DNA of 33,820 bases, taken from contig JAQIBP010000128.1 of assembly GCA_027858995.1 (NCBI GenBank), positions 1-33,820 of the forward strand, written 5' to 3'. The notes below the pieces were generated by a model. That model searched no databases, was not told the origin of the DNA, and worked only from the letters and a program-made list of their open reading frames with translations. The stretch comes from Deltaproteobacteria bacterium. Its GTDB lineage: Bacteria; Desulfobacterota; Desulfobacteria; Desulfobacterales; Desulfobacteraceae. The position numbers and the translations under genes were made by a program. Positions 15,477-23,847 of this stretch are shown one piece after another. How positions within the stretch are numbered: position 1 is the first letter of the stretch; every line of letters begins with the position of its first letter.

Positions 15477-16289
15477 TTATCCCACACTTTTTTTTAAAGC
15501 AGCAATAGTTGATAGAAAATTTTGCATATCCTTTAAAGGCATGGAATTAGGCCCGTCACACAGGGCTTTTTCAGGATCAGGATGGGTTTCTATAAATAAA
15601 CCATCAGCTCCTGCTGCAATGGCAGCCCTGGAAAGGGTCGGAACAAATTGTCTCTCCCCGGCAGAAGAATCTGCGGCACCTCCGGGAAGCTGCACACTGT
15701 GTGTTGCATCAAAGATAACCGGTACTCCAAGAGCCTTGATAATAGGTATACAACGAAAATCCACAACAAGATTATTATACCCGAATGATGAACCTCTTTC
15801 AGTAATACTGATATTTGTATTGCCGGATTCCTTTGTCTTGTTAAGAATGTTTTTACACTCTAAAGGAGATAAAAACTGCCCTTTTTTTATATTGACGGGT
15901 TTGCCGGTATTGCAGGCTGCCATTATTAAATCAGTCTGCCTGCATAAAAAAGCGGGAATTTGTATTATATCCAGCACCTCTGCTGCTTTTTTTGCCTGGT
16001 CAGGCAGATGGATGTCGGAAATAACAATAAGATCAAGCTCTTTTTTTATGGATTCAAGAACATCAAGACCCTTCTCAAATCCCGGTCCCCTGAAGGATTG
16101 AATTGACGTCCTGTTTGCCTTGTCAAAGGATGCCTTGAAAATAAAGGGTATATTGAGTTTTGTTGTGATTTTTTTTAGATGTTCTGCAATTAGAAAGGTT
16201 GTTTCATAATTTTCTATAACACATGGACCTGAAATAAGAAAAAAAACAGGGTCTGGTCTATCTATTAAATTAAAGAAAAAATTGTTCAT
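15477..16289 (-). CDS. kdsA: 3-deoxy-8-phosphooctulonate synthase (Kdo-8-P synthase)
   Basis: Condenses phosphoenolpyruvate and arabinose 5-phosphate to Kdo-8-phosphate for lipid A-core linkage. 270 residues. Family blocks seen are ISGPCVIENYE near the N-terminus, FKASFDKANRTS, and VIFDATHSVQLPGG, plus GLFIETHPDPEKALCDGPN near the C-terminus. It is the first gene of the long minus-strand envelope/rpoN operon; a candidate promoter is at 16340-16366. I cannot tell metal-dependent from metal-independent class with certainty. Confidence 0.96.
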   Translation of the reverse strand: MNNFFFNLIDRPDPVFFLISGPCVIENYETTFLIAEHLKKITTKLNIPFIFKASFDKANRTSIQSFRGPGFEKGLDVLESIKKELDLIVISDIHLPDQAKKAAEVLDIIQIPAFLCRQTDLIMAACNTGKPVNIKKGQFLSPLECKNILNKTKESGNTNISITERGSSFGYNNLVVDFRCIPIIKALGVPVIFDATHSVQLPGGAADSSAGERQFVPTLSRAAIAAGADGLFIETHPDPEKALCDGPNSMPLKDMQNFLSTIAALKKSVG

Positions 16290-16339
16290 AAATTTTTAAA
16301 TCCAGTATACAAGTTATCATATTGTCGTACAGACACTAA

Positions 16340-16366
16340 ATTATATTTTGAGGCTCAAAAAGTCAA
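16340..16366 (-). promoter_or_regulatory. Candidate kdsA operon promoter with palindromic spacer
   Basis: On the minus strand, TTGACT (16361-16366) and TATAAT (16340-16345) are separated by exactly 15 bases. The spacer itself is a palindrome, TTTTGAG-N-CTCAAAA (16346-16360). The boxes are good, but 15 bases is shorter than the usual 17. A repressor or a topology-changing activator bound to the spacer could control the Kdo/Lpt/rpoN operon. Transcription would begin near 16333, about 45 bases before kdsA. Confidence 0.45.
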
Positions 16367-16380
16367 GAATACAAAATTGC

Positions 16381-16409
16381 TTGATAAGTTATGTCATAGC
16401 TGCTATTTT
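16381..16409 (+). promoter_or_regulatory. Candidate promoter for the M23 peptidase unit
   Basis: TTGATA (16381-16386) and TATTTT (16404-16409) are separated by 17 bases. The -35 matches five of six and the -10 four of six. It is divergent from the kdsA promoter and lies about 50 bases upstream of the ATG at 16462. Confidence 0.4.
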
Positions 16410-16461
16410 ACTGTAATTTTATTGTATTTGGACTAACTTCCTGAAAAAATAGGTGTTATTG

Positions 16462-17838
16462 ATGAAAAAAGCTATCTTCTTGATTCTGTTTCTCGCAATT
16501 TTAATTCCAGTAATATGGATATTTATTTATAAATATGAAGGGGAAAAACCTGTTGTTGATATTAATCTTCCCTCTCTCTATCTGAAAAAATCCTATGAAA
16601 TATCACTTAGTGTGGAAGATAAAAAAACCGGTCTTCGTGATATCAGAGTGTCCATCCAGCAGAAGGAGAAAGAAAAAATATTGCTGAAAAAGCAATATGA
16701 AACCTATGGGTTTTCAGAAATATTCTCCGGCGCAAAGACTGTGAAAGACTCATTTACCATCCCGGTTCGCTCCTGGCAATATGGTATGACAGATGGTGAA
16801 GCCACCATAAGGATAAAGGTGTCAGATTATTCCTGGAGAGGGTGGAACTCGGGAAATATTTTAAATATTGAAAAAAAAGTTATTATTGATTCCAAACCTC
16901 CAAAGGTAGATGTTTTAACCAAACGTCATAATATTGAGAAAGGCGGAACCGGTTTAATTATTTATGAGCTTTTTGAAGAAGATATAAAAAGCGGGGTTAA
17001 GGCAGGGGATGATTTTTTCCCGGGTCACTCTGGTCTTTTTGATAATAAAAATATTTATACTGCTTTTTTTGCCTTAAATGATACGCAGGGACCCGGCACT
17101 AAACTTGTTGTCATTGCTGAGGATGCAGCAGGTAATATCACCAAAAGAGGTTTTTATCACTATATAAGAGATACAAAATTCAAAACAGACATTTTAAATA
17201 TTTCCGACTCTTTTTTGAATAGAAAAATGCCTGAATTTGATGTTGGGGAGAAGACCGGCTCTTTTCAGAATAAAAAAAATCCCCTGCTTGAAAAATTTTT
17301 ATATATTAATAAGCATGTCAGAAAAAATAATGTTGAACAAATACTGCAGGTTTCACAAAAGAGTGAAAATCAAAAACTGTGGGATGGCAGATTTTTAAGA
17401 CTCAGGGGTTCTGCAAGAAGATCCGGGTTTGCCGATAGAAGGATATATAAATATAAAGGCAGAGAAATTGACAGGGCAGTTCACTTGGGAATTGATCTTG
17501 CCTCAACAGCTAATGCTTCAATAAAAGCTGCCAATTCAGGTCGTGTCATTTTAACACAATTAGTTGGAATATTCGGCAATTCAGTTATCATTGACCATGG
17601 TCTCGGTCTTTGCAGCCTTTATTCCCATCTAAGTCAGATTTCAGTAAACAGTGGGGATATGGTTGAAAAGGGAGATGAAATCGGTTTTACCGGCTTTACC
17701 GGCCTTGCAGGTGGAGATCATCTTCATTTTTCAATGATTGTTCACAATGTTTTTGTAAACCCTGTGGAGTGGTGGGATAAAACCTGGATTAAAAATAATA
17801 TAACATCAAAGATTGATTATGTAAGAGAAATGCAATAA
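16462..17838 (+). CDS. M23 (LytM-like) metallopeptidase, membrane-anchored
   Basis: 458 residues. One N-terminal membrane helix (about 3-24) acts as anchor or uncleaved signal. A periplasmic region with Ig-like strands (about 30-240) follows, then a C-terminal LytM domain (about 335-435). Zinc ligands and catalytic residues are present: H341 and D345 in HLGIDLAS, H389 in YSHLS, and H420/H422 in DHLHFSM. It is thus likely an active peptidoglycan endopeptidase. I start at ATG 16462, with AGGTG seven bases upstream; a GTG at 16453 would add three residues. It heads a plus-strand run, 16 bases before the COG1900 gene. Confidence 0.88.
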   Translation: MKKAIFLILFLAILIPVIWIFIYKYEGEKPVVDINLPSLYLKKSYEISLSVEDKKTGLRDIRVSIQQKEKEKILLKKQYETYGFSEIFSGAKTVKDSFTIPVRSWQYGMTDGEATIRIKVSDYSWRGWNSGNILNIEKKVIIDSKPPKVDVLTKRHNIEKGGTGLIIYELFEEDIKSGVKAGDDFFPGHSGLFDNKNIYTAFFALNDTQGPGTKLVVIAEDAAGNITKRGFYHYIRDTKFKTDILNISDSFLNRKMPEFDVGEKTGSFQNKKNPLLEKFLYINKHVRKNNVEQILQVSQKSENQKLWDGRFLRLRGSARRSGFADRRIYKYKGREIDRAVHLGIDLASTANASIKAANSGRVILTQLVGIFGNSVIIDHGLGLCSLYSHLSQISVNSGDMVEKGDEIGFTGFTGLAGGDHLHFSMIVHNVFVNPVEWWDKTWIKNNITSKIDYVREMQ

Positions 17839-17854
17839 TTGATAAAGGTAAGGT

Positions 17855-19018
17855 ATGGGTGAATATAAAGTAAATAAAACAATTGAACAGATAAATAAAA
17901 GAATAGCTGATGGTGAAGCGGTAGTGGTTACTGCTGAAGAGATTATCGGCATAGTAAAAAAAGAGGGTGTTGTTAAAGCTGCCAAAAAAATTGATGTAGT
18001 AACAACCGGAACATTTGCTCCCATGTGTTCTTCTGGAGTTTTTATAAACATAGGTCAGTTTAAACCTGTTATCAGAACAACCAGAACCTGGTTGAATAAT
18101 GTCCCGGCTTATTCAGGTATAGCAGCCGTTGACTGCTATCTCGGAGCAACTCAGACCTGTGATGATGATCCTTTGAATAAACGTCATCCAGGTGAATTTA
18201 ATTATGGCGGTGGCCATGTTATCCAGGATCTTGTTGCAGGTAAAAAAATTCATATAAGAGCCGAAAGTTACGGTACTGACTGTTATCCTAATCGGAAAAT
18301 TGAAAAAATTGTTACACTGAAAGATCTGCCCAATGCGATTCTTTGTAATCCCCGCAATGCTTATCAGAATTATAACTGTGCCATTAACAGGTCTGATAAA
18401 ATAAAATATACCTATATGGGAACACTTAAATCAGATGTGGGCAATGCTAATTATTCAACATCAGGAGAATTAAGCCCTCTGTTGAATGATCCTTATTTAA
18501 AGACTATTGGAGTAGGAACAAGGATTTTTCTCGGCGGTGCTCAAGGTTATGTGACATGGACAGGAACCCAGCATAAAAAAGATGTTGAAAGAGGTTTGAA
18601 CGGTGTGCCGCTTACACCGGCAGGAACTTTGTCGGTGACTGGAGATCTAAAGGAGATGTCTCCTGAATGGCTTGTAGGACAGAGTATTAGAGGATATGGA
18701 TGCTCATTGTCCGTGGGCCTTGGTATTCCAATTCCGATTTTAAATGAGGAGATTTTAAAATATACATCAGTCAGCGATGATGAATTATTTACCAGGATCA
18801 TTGATTATGGTCATGATTATCCTGAAGGCATTTCAAAATCATATGGCCAGGTAAGTTATGCAGAACTTAAAAGCGGTTCCATAATGATCAAAGGCAGAAA
18901 GATACCAACAGTGCCTCTATCTTCAATGGTAAAGGCAAGAAAAATAGCTGATATTTTAAAAAAATCAATACAAAAAGCAAAGTTCTTTTTAGGTCAGGCT
19001 CAGCATAAATTCTATTAG
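17855..19018 (+). CDS. COG1900/DUF39 homocysteine biosynthesis protein (sulfurtransferase)
   Basis: 387 residues of the DUF39 family. In methanogens family members make homocysteine by transferring sulfur to L-aspartate semialdehyde. Two cysteines in conserved contexts are visible, C58 in APMCSSGVFIN and C142 in YGTDCYPN, probably the catalytic pair described for the archaeal enzyme. GARIF-like motif GVGTRIFLGGAQGYVTW is also typical. The protein ends soon after the core, without the C-terminal CBS or ferredoxin extensions some homologues have. A good ribosome site (AAGGTAAGG) precedes the ATG. This sulfide-assimilation route fits a sulfate reducer; the chemistry here is inferred from the family. 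Confidence 0.85.
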   Translation: MGEYKVNKTIEQINKRIADGEAVVVTAEEIIGIVKKEGVVKAAKKIDVVTTGTFAPMCSSGVFINIGQFKPVIRTTRTWLNNVPAYSGIAAVDCYLGATQTCDDDPLNKRHPGEFNYGGGHVIQDLVAGKKIHIRAESYGTDCYPNRKIEKIVTLKDLPNAILCNPRNAYQNYNCAINRSDKIKYTYMGTLKSDVGNANYSTSGELSPLLNDPYLKTIGVGTRIFLGGAQGYVTWTGTQHKKDVERGLNGVPLTPAGTLSVTGDLKEMSPEWLVGQSIRGYGCSLSVGLGIPIPILNEEILKYTSVSDDELFTRIIDYGHDYPEGISKSYGQVSYAELKSGSIMIKGRKIPTVPLSSMVKARKIADILKKSIQKAKFFLGQAQHKFY

Positions 19019-19045
19019 AAACGATTTTACTTAAGGATACCATAA

Positions 19046-19669
19046 ATGGCAGAAAAGAGACAAAAGAGTTCTTTGCGGGAAAATATAGAGGCAGTAATTA
19101 TAGCTGTTATTATTGCCATGTTTATCAGGACATTTATTATTCAGGCTTTTAAAATTCCATCGGGCTCCATGCTGGAAACCCTTCAAATAGGGGATCATAT
19201 TCTTGTAAATAAATTTATATATGGAATCAAAATTCCTTTTACCGATGGTAAGGTTCTTGTTTCTGTTAAAGATCCAAAAAAGGGCGATATTGTTGTATTC
19301 AAATATCCTGAAGATCCTTCCAAGGATTTTATAAAAAGGGTGATTGCCACAGGCGGAGATACAGTGCAGATCATTAATAAAAAATTGTTTGTTAATGATA
19401 AGCCTGTTAATGGCCAGGAATATGTCAGCCATAAAAGCAGTCAAATATATTCTGCAATGGTAAGTCCACGAGATAATTTAAGGAAGATCAAAGTTCCTGA
19501 AAACAGGTTGTTTGTAATGGGTGATAACAGAGATAACAGCCATGACAGCAGGTTCTGGGGTTTTGTTGACTTAAAGGCTATAAAAGGTCAGGCTTTTATT
19601 ATCTACTGGTCATGGAATAAGAGTGAATTTGGAGTCAGGTGGAGTAGAATTGGTGACATATTAAGGTAG
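19046..19669 (+). CDS. lepB: Signal peptidase I
   Basis: Inner-membrane serine protease that removes signal peptides from exported proteins. 207 residues. An N-terminal membrane helix (about 13-34) is followed by box B SGSMLETLQIGD with nucleophile S41. The general base is K98 in FIKRVIATGGD, and box E GDNRDNSHDSRFWG is near 165-178. The single predicted membrane helix and this short length are normal for non-enterobacterial enzymes. It lies 27 bases after the COG1900 gene and 5 bases before pyrB. Confidence 0.96.
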   Translation: MAEKRQKSSLRENIEAVIIAVIIAMFIRTFIIQAFKIPSGSMLETLQIGDHILVNKFIYGIKIPFTDGKVLVSVKDPKKGDIVVFKYPEDPSKDFIKRVIATGGDTVQIINKKLFVNDKPVNGQEYVSHKSSQIYSAMVSPRDNLRKIKVPENRLFVMGDNRDNSHDSRFWGFVDLKAIKGQAFIIYWSWNKSEFGVRWSRIGDILR

Positions 19670-19674
19670 GAATT

Positions 19675-20613
19675 ATGCAGTTTAATAAAAAACATATTCT
19701 TGATATTGAGTCTCTTGACCCGGAAGAGATTTCAATGATTCTTGATACAGCTGAAGGTATGAAAGAGATTTCCCGGCGACCTGTAAAAAAAGTACCCACA
19801 CTGAGGGGTAAAACCATAGTTCTTTTTTTTCAGGAGCCTTCAACCAGAACAAAACTCTCCTTTGATACTGCGGCAAAAAGACTTTCTGCAGACAGTATCT
19901 CCATCTCAAAAGCCTCTTCATCTATTGTAAAAGGAGAAACCCTTATTGACACAGTTAGAAACCTTGAAGCCATGAATCCTGATATTATTGTCCTGCGCCA
20001 CTCATCCTCGGGTGCTCCCCACTTGATATCAAAACGTGTAAAATCCTCTGTTATTAATGCAGGAGACGGAATACATGCACACCCTTCCCAGGCTTTGCTG
20101 GACATGATGAGTGTCAGGGAGAAAAAAGGGAAAATCAGAGATCTGAAAATTTCTATTATTGGTGATATTGCACACTCAAGGGTTGCCCGATCAGATATTA
20201 CAGGGTTTTCCAAAATGGGTGCCAATATTTTTGTCTGTGCACCGCAGACCATGATTCCCATGGGAATAGAGAATCTCGGGTGCACTGTTTCACCAAATAT
20301 TGAGGCATGCTTAGATGAAGCTGACATTGTTATGATGCTTAGAATTCAAAAAGAGCGCCAGGGTAATACTCTTTTTCCCACAGAGAGAGAATATGCTTTG
20401 CGTTTCGGGCTTGATAAAACCCGCATGGCTCTTGCAAAAAAAGATGTGACCATCATGCATCCAGGTCCCATGAACAGGGGAGTTGAGATATCAAGTGATG
20501 TTGCAGATTGCAGCAATTCCATGATCCTTGAGCAGGTTACCAATGGTGTTGCTTTGCGAATGGCACTGTTTTATCTTCTTTCAGGAGGCAGCAGACATGC
20601 AGATTCGAATTAA
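19675..20613 (+). CDS. pyrB: Aspartate carbamoyltransferase catalytic subunit
   Basis: Forms N-carbamoyl-aspartate in pyrimidine synthesis. 312 residues. The carbamoyl-phosphate site is EPSTRTKLSFD (54-64). HPSQALLDM and HPGPMNRGVEI are the other signatures. No pyrI regulatory gene follows; instead pyrC starts inside the pyrB end (overlap of 17 bases), the arrangement of PyrB-PyrC complexes in many bacteria. Confidence 0.97.
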   Translation: MQFNKKHILDIESLDPEEISMILDTAEGMKEISRRPVKKVPTLRGKTIVLFFQEPSTRTKLSFDTAAKRLSADSISISKASSSIVKGETLIDTVRNLEAMNPDIIVLRHSSSGAPHLISKRVKSSVINAGDGIHAHPSQALLDMMSVREKKGKIRDLKISIIGDIAHSRVARSDITGFSKMGANIFVCAPQTMIPMGIENLGCTVSPNIEACLDEADIVMMLRIQKERQGNTLFPTEREYALRFGLDKTRMALAKKDVTIMHPGPMNRGVEISSDVADCSNSMILEQVTNGVALRMALFYLLSGGSRHADSN

Positions 20614-21874
20614 GGGAGCAAGAGTTCTTGACCCTGGAAACATTGATGATAAAAAAGATATAATCATTAAAGACAATATTATTCAAGCTATTGTTGATCC
20701 TGGAGAGAGTGAATTTAAAGCCGAATATCAAATCATTGATGCAGAAAACATGCTGGTTGTTCCAGGTCTTATTGATGTCCATGTCCATTTAAGAGAACCA
20801 GGGCATGAATATAAGGAAACCATTGAAACAGGATTAAGAGCGGCAGTAAAGGGCGGGTTTACAGCAGTATGCTCCATGCCCAATACAAATCCTGTAAATG
20901 ATAATGGCCAGACAACAAAATTTATCATCAATCGAGCCAAAGAGCTTGGACTTTCAAAGGTTTATCCGGCAGGAGCCATTTCCAGAGAATCAATGGGTGA
21001 AAGCCTTGCTGAAATTTATGAGATGAAACAGGCTGGAATTGCTGCTGTAACCGATGATGGGAAACCGGTTGAGAATGCAAATCTCATGCGCAGGGCACTT
21101 GAATACTGCAAAGATCTTGATATCCCCATCTTTGTCCATGCTGAGGAGTTAAGCCTTGTCAATGGCGGCTCCATGAATGAAGGAAGCGTTGCTACACGCT
21201 ATGGAATAAAAGGTATTCCCAATGCAGCTGAAAGTATAATGGTTGTAAGAGATATTGCTCTTGCAGAGCTTACGGGCGCTCGTGTTCATTTTTGTCATAT
21301 AAGCACAAAAGAATCTGTAGAAGCCATCAGAGAGGCAAAAAAAAGAGGTGTGCAGGTTACCTGTGAAACTGCTCCCCATTATTTCACATTAACTGATGAA
21401 GATGTAAAAGATTATAATACAAATTTTAAAATGAATCCTCCCCTGCGTTCCAGAGGAGATAAACAAGCCATTATTCAGGGTCTTACAGATGGGACAATTG
21501 ATATGATTGCATCGGATCATGCCCCACACAGTGTCATAGAAAAAGATGTTGAATTTGATATGGCAGCTTTTGGTATTGTCGGATTGGAGACATCGCTCTC
21601 TTTATCATTGAAACTGGTTCAGGACAAAATTTTAACTCTGGAAGAACTTGTCAATAAAATGTCAAAATATCCAGCAAAACTTATTAAGCTTAATAATGAT
21701 ATAAAACCTGGAAATAGAGCTGACTTAACCATTATTGATCCTGAAATGAGTTTTAAAATTGATCCTGAAACATTTGAATCCAAATCCAGAAACACTCCTT
21801 TTTCCGGTTTTAAGGTAAAAGGAGGTACATTTTTAACCATGGTCAACGGCAGGATTGTATATCAATATGAATAA
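20597..21874 (+). CDS. pyrC: Dihydroorotase, class I
   Basis: Cyclises carbamoyl-aspartate to dihydroorotate. 425 residues. The metal site begins with DVHVHLREPGH (H62, H64), and other site blocks are FVHAEE, FCHIST and IASDHAPHS. All expected ligands seem present, so it should be active and not a PyrC'-like structural homologue. I start at ATG 20597 because AGGAGG is eight bases upstream and the protein then begins MQIRIKGARVLDPGN; the longer frame from 20528 is only the pyrB reading in another phase. Confidence 0.96.
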   Translation: MQIRIKGARVLDPGNIDDKKDIIIKDNIIQAIVDPGESEFKAEYQIIDAENMLVVPGLIDVHVHLREPGHEYKETIETGLRAAVKGGFTAVCSMPNTNPVNDNGQTTKFIINRAKELGLSKVYPAGAISRESMGESLAEIYEMKQAGIAAVTDDGKPVENANLMRRALEYCKDLDIPIFVHAEELSLVNGGSMNEGSVATRYGIKGIPNAAESIMVVRDIALAELTGARVHFCHISTKESVEAIREAKKRGVQVTCETAPHYFTLTDEDVKDYNTNFKMNPPLRSRGDKQAIIQGLTDGTIDMIASDHAPHSVIEKDVEFDMAAFGIVGLETSLSLSLKLVQDKILTLEELVNKMSKYPAKLIKLNNDIKPGNRADLTIIDPEMSFKIDPETFESKSRNTPFSGFKVKGGTFLTMVNGRIVYQYE

Positions 21875-23252
21875 ATTACATAAAATTCTTGTGGTGGATG
21901 ATGAAACAAGCATGCGCGAGTTTCTTGAGGTTTTTTTGTCCAAAGAGGGATATCAGGTATCTGAGGCCAAATCCGGTAAACAGGCATTAAACATGATTCA
22001 AAAAAATAATTATGATCTTGTTTTAACTGATATCCGTCTTGGTGATATCACAGGCCTGGAAATTTTAAGACAATCAAAAAAGAGAAATCAGGATACAATT
22101 GTTATCATGATTTCGGCTTATTCCACAACGGAAATTGCTGTTGAGGCTATGAATGAAGGTGCATATGATTTTGTTCCCAAACCTTTTGACAACCAGGAAT
22201 TAAAACATACCATTCAAAAAGCTTTAGAGATTAAAACCTTTGACCAGGAAAAGGAAAGAACATCTTTGGAACTTCAGGATAATCTGCATTTTAACAGCAT
22301 TATAGGCCGCAGCCCTGGTATGCAGGCTATCTATAAAAGAATAGCTCAGATCGGCCCCACTAAAACCAATGTTTTGATTACAGGAGAAAGCGGTACTGGC
22401 AAAGAATTAATAGCACGGGCCATTCATGATCAATCAGACCGTAAAGATAAACCTTTTGTTGTTGTAAATTGCGGCGGAATTCCTGATACTTTAATCGAAA
22501 GTGAGTTTTTCGGTCATATTAGAGGCTCTTTTACAGGTGCAATCAGTGATAAACAGGGGCTTTTTGAATCTGCAGACCAGGGAACCATTTTTCTGGATGA
22601 AATTGGTGAATTATCTCCTATTTTGCAGGTTAAACTTCTGCGTGCTGTCCAGGAAACATCTTTTAAACCTGTTGGCGGAACAAAAGAGATAGTTGTGGAT
22701 GTAAGAATTATTTCAGCCACCAATAAAAAACTTGAGGAGGAAGTCATAGAAGGAAATTTCAGGGAAGATCTTTTTTTCAGGCTGAATGTCATCCCCATCA
22801 AGGTGCCGCCTCTGCGGGATAGAAAAGGTGATGTAGAGCTTTTATCCAAACATTTTGCAAAAAAATACTCCAGCGAGATGGAAAAAGATATTGTAAAACT
22901 CTCTTCCTATGCCATTGATTTCTTAAATAAATACAGTTTTCCGGGCAATGTCAGGGAGCTTGAAAACTTAATCGAGCGGAGTGTTGCACTCTCGTCAACA
23001 AATATTATCCTGCCGGAAAGCCTTACCATTTCAATGTATAAAAAACGCAGATGGGTTGAAGGTATCAAAGGTCAGAGATTTGATCTTAATGATGTAGAGC
23101 AGGGTGTTGATCTTGATAAAATTCTCTCAACCATTGAACATGGATACCTTAAAAAAGCCCTGGAAATTGCAGGTGGCAATAAAAGCAAGGCAGCTGACTA
23201 TTTAAATCTAAGCTTAAGATCCCTTCGTTACCGCATTGATAAAAATTCCTGA
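21867..23252 (+). CDS. Sigma-54-dependent response regulator, NtrC/PilR type
   Basis: 461 residues in the classic order. The receiver domain is at about 5-118 with phospho-acceptor D55 in LVLTDIRLGD. The AAA+ domain (about 140-370) has Walker A GESGTGKE (173-180), the sigma-54 contact loop GSFTGA (220-225) and Walker B IFLDEIGE (241-248). A Fis-type helix-turn-helix (GGNKSKAADYLNLSLRSLR) ends it. The contact loop has serine in place of the usual alanine in GAFTGA. The partner kinase is not adjacent. The start overlaps the pyrC end by eight bases; a TTG at 21855 is an alternative. It resembles PilR more than the PrsR regulator of PEP-CTERM systems. Its position before the sigma-54-like promoters of the exopolysaccharide cluster makes that cluster a plausible target. 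Confidence 0.9.
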   Translation: MNKLHKILVVDDETSMREFLEVFLSKEGYQVSEAKSGKQALNMIQKNNYDLVLTDIRLGDITGLEILRQSKKRNQDTIVIMISAYSTTEIAVEAMNEGAYDFVPKPFDNQELKHTIQKALEIKTFDQEKERTSLELQDNLHFNSIIGRSPGMQAIYKRIAQIGPTKTNVLITGESGTGKELIARAIHDQSDRKDKPFVVVNCGGIPDTLIESEFFGHIRGSFTGAISDKQGLFESADQGTIFLDEIGELSPILQVKLLRAVQETSFKPVGGTKEIVVDVRIISATNKKLEEEVIEGNFREDLFFRLNVIPIKVPPLRDRKGDVELLSKHFAKKYSSEMEKDIVKLSSYAIDFLNKYSFPGNVRELENLIERSVALSSTNIILPESLTISMYKKRRWVEGIKGQRFDLNDVEQGVDLDKILSTIEHGYLKKALEIAGGNKSKAADYLNLSLRSLRYRIDKNS

Positions 23253-23505
23253 CTCACGTGCCTGTTGTGCATGATCTTCAGGTTCGACCCGGTCACAGCA
23301 TAACCTCACTCCACGACTCTTCAGCAGGATCTGAAGCAAAGGGCACAAAACCACCGGGAAAGGCTGTTGACAAAAAATGTTCATCATTTAACAAATTTAA
23401 GTCGTAAGTTATTCTAAACTATCTTGTATAAAAGGATTCCAAGTAGTTCCTATAAAAAATTAACAGTCTTGAATATTGAGATAACAAAGCATCCAGGGTT
23501 GCATA

Positions 23506-23521
23506 TGGATTTAGTTTTGCA
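23506..23521 (+). promoter_or_regulatory. Weak sigma-54-like promoter element
   Basis: TGG at 23506-23508 and TTTTGCA ending at 23521 give the GG-N10-GC spacing of sigma-54 promoters. The -12 element is perfect, but the rest of the -24 element does not match consensus. Confidence 0.3.
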
Positions 23522-23599
23522 GTTGTTAGAGGATTTTATTGCAGGCTGTTTTATGTTTTTACAATTTTTCGCACAGGAATAAGTATAAAACTTCTTGGC

Positions 23600-23615
23600 T
23601 GGAATGGATATTGCA
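23600..23615 (+). promoter_or_regulatory. Sigma-54 promoter candidate of the exopolysaccharide cluster
   Basis: TGGAATGG-ATA-TTGCA (23600-23615) has the invariant GG and GC exactly ten bases apart and a perfect TTGCA -12 element; the -24 side matches TGGCACG at five of seven positions. Start of transcription would be near 23626, leaving a leader of about 220 bases before the ATG at 23848. RpoN and a sigma-54 activator are encoded in this same window. Confidence 0.6.
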
Positions 23616-23847
23616 TTAATCAAATTATAATTGCCATTTAGCAGAACTATAAAATTAAAATACTATATAATATTTGAATGTTTGCTGTAATCTCCTGGAA
23701 CAGAACAAATAAAAGATATTATGTAGGATAAATATCCAGGAAAATGTGATTAACATTGACAAGAAGACTAAATTAAGAAATATTGCAAAATCATCATCTA
23801 TATACTGTGATTAGAAAAAATAATATAAAGGATGTAAAAAGTAAAGA

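Larger units (their letters stand above)
23253..23847. other. 595-base control region before the exopolysaccharide cluster
   Basis: No convincing gene. The first ~120 bases (23253-23371) are about 54% GC by direct count, much richer than the surroundings, with dyads GAC-CCG-GTC and CTTCAG/CTGAAG (23319-23336, with a competing CTTCAG at 23276-23281). This patch is open on both strands for about 40 codons but resembles nothing I know. The rest is AT-rich and carries two sigma-54-like elements (23506-23521, 23600-23615) and an imperfect dyad around 23434-23458 (AGGA/TCCT flanked by TATA). Confidence 0.6.

Noticed and set aside
16346-16360. MerR-type promoter at kdsA
   Set aside because: MerR-type spacers are longer than normal (19-20 bases); this one is 15, so that specific label is not supported.
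20528-20596. N-terminal extension of pyrC
   Set aside because: It is the pyrB reading in another phase; the start at 20597 has a perfect ribosome site and gives the family N-terminus.
23276-23302. tRNA-like T-arm (GGTTCGACCC)
   Set aside because: No acceptor, D or anticodon arms can be built around it.
23756-23785. Sigma-70 promoter with TTGACA before the chain-length gene
   Set aside because: The -35 box is perfect but no acceptable -10 box occurs at 16-18 bases; kept only as a weak possibility.
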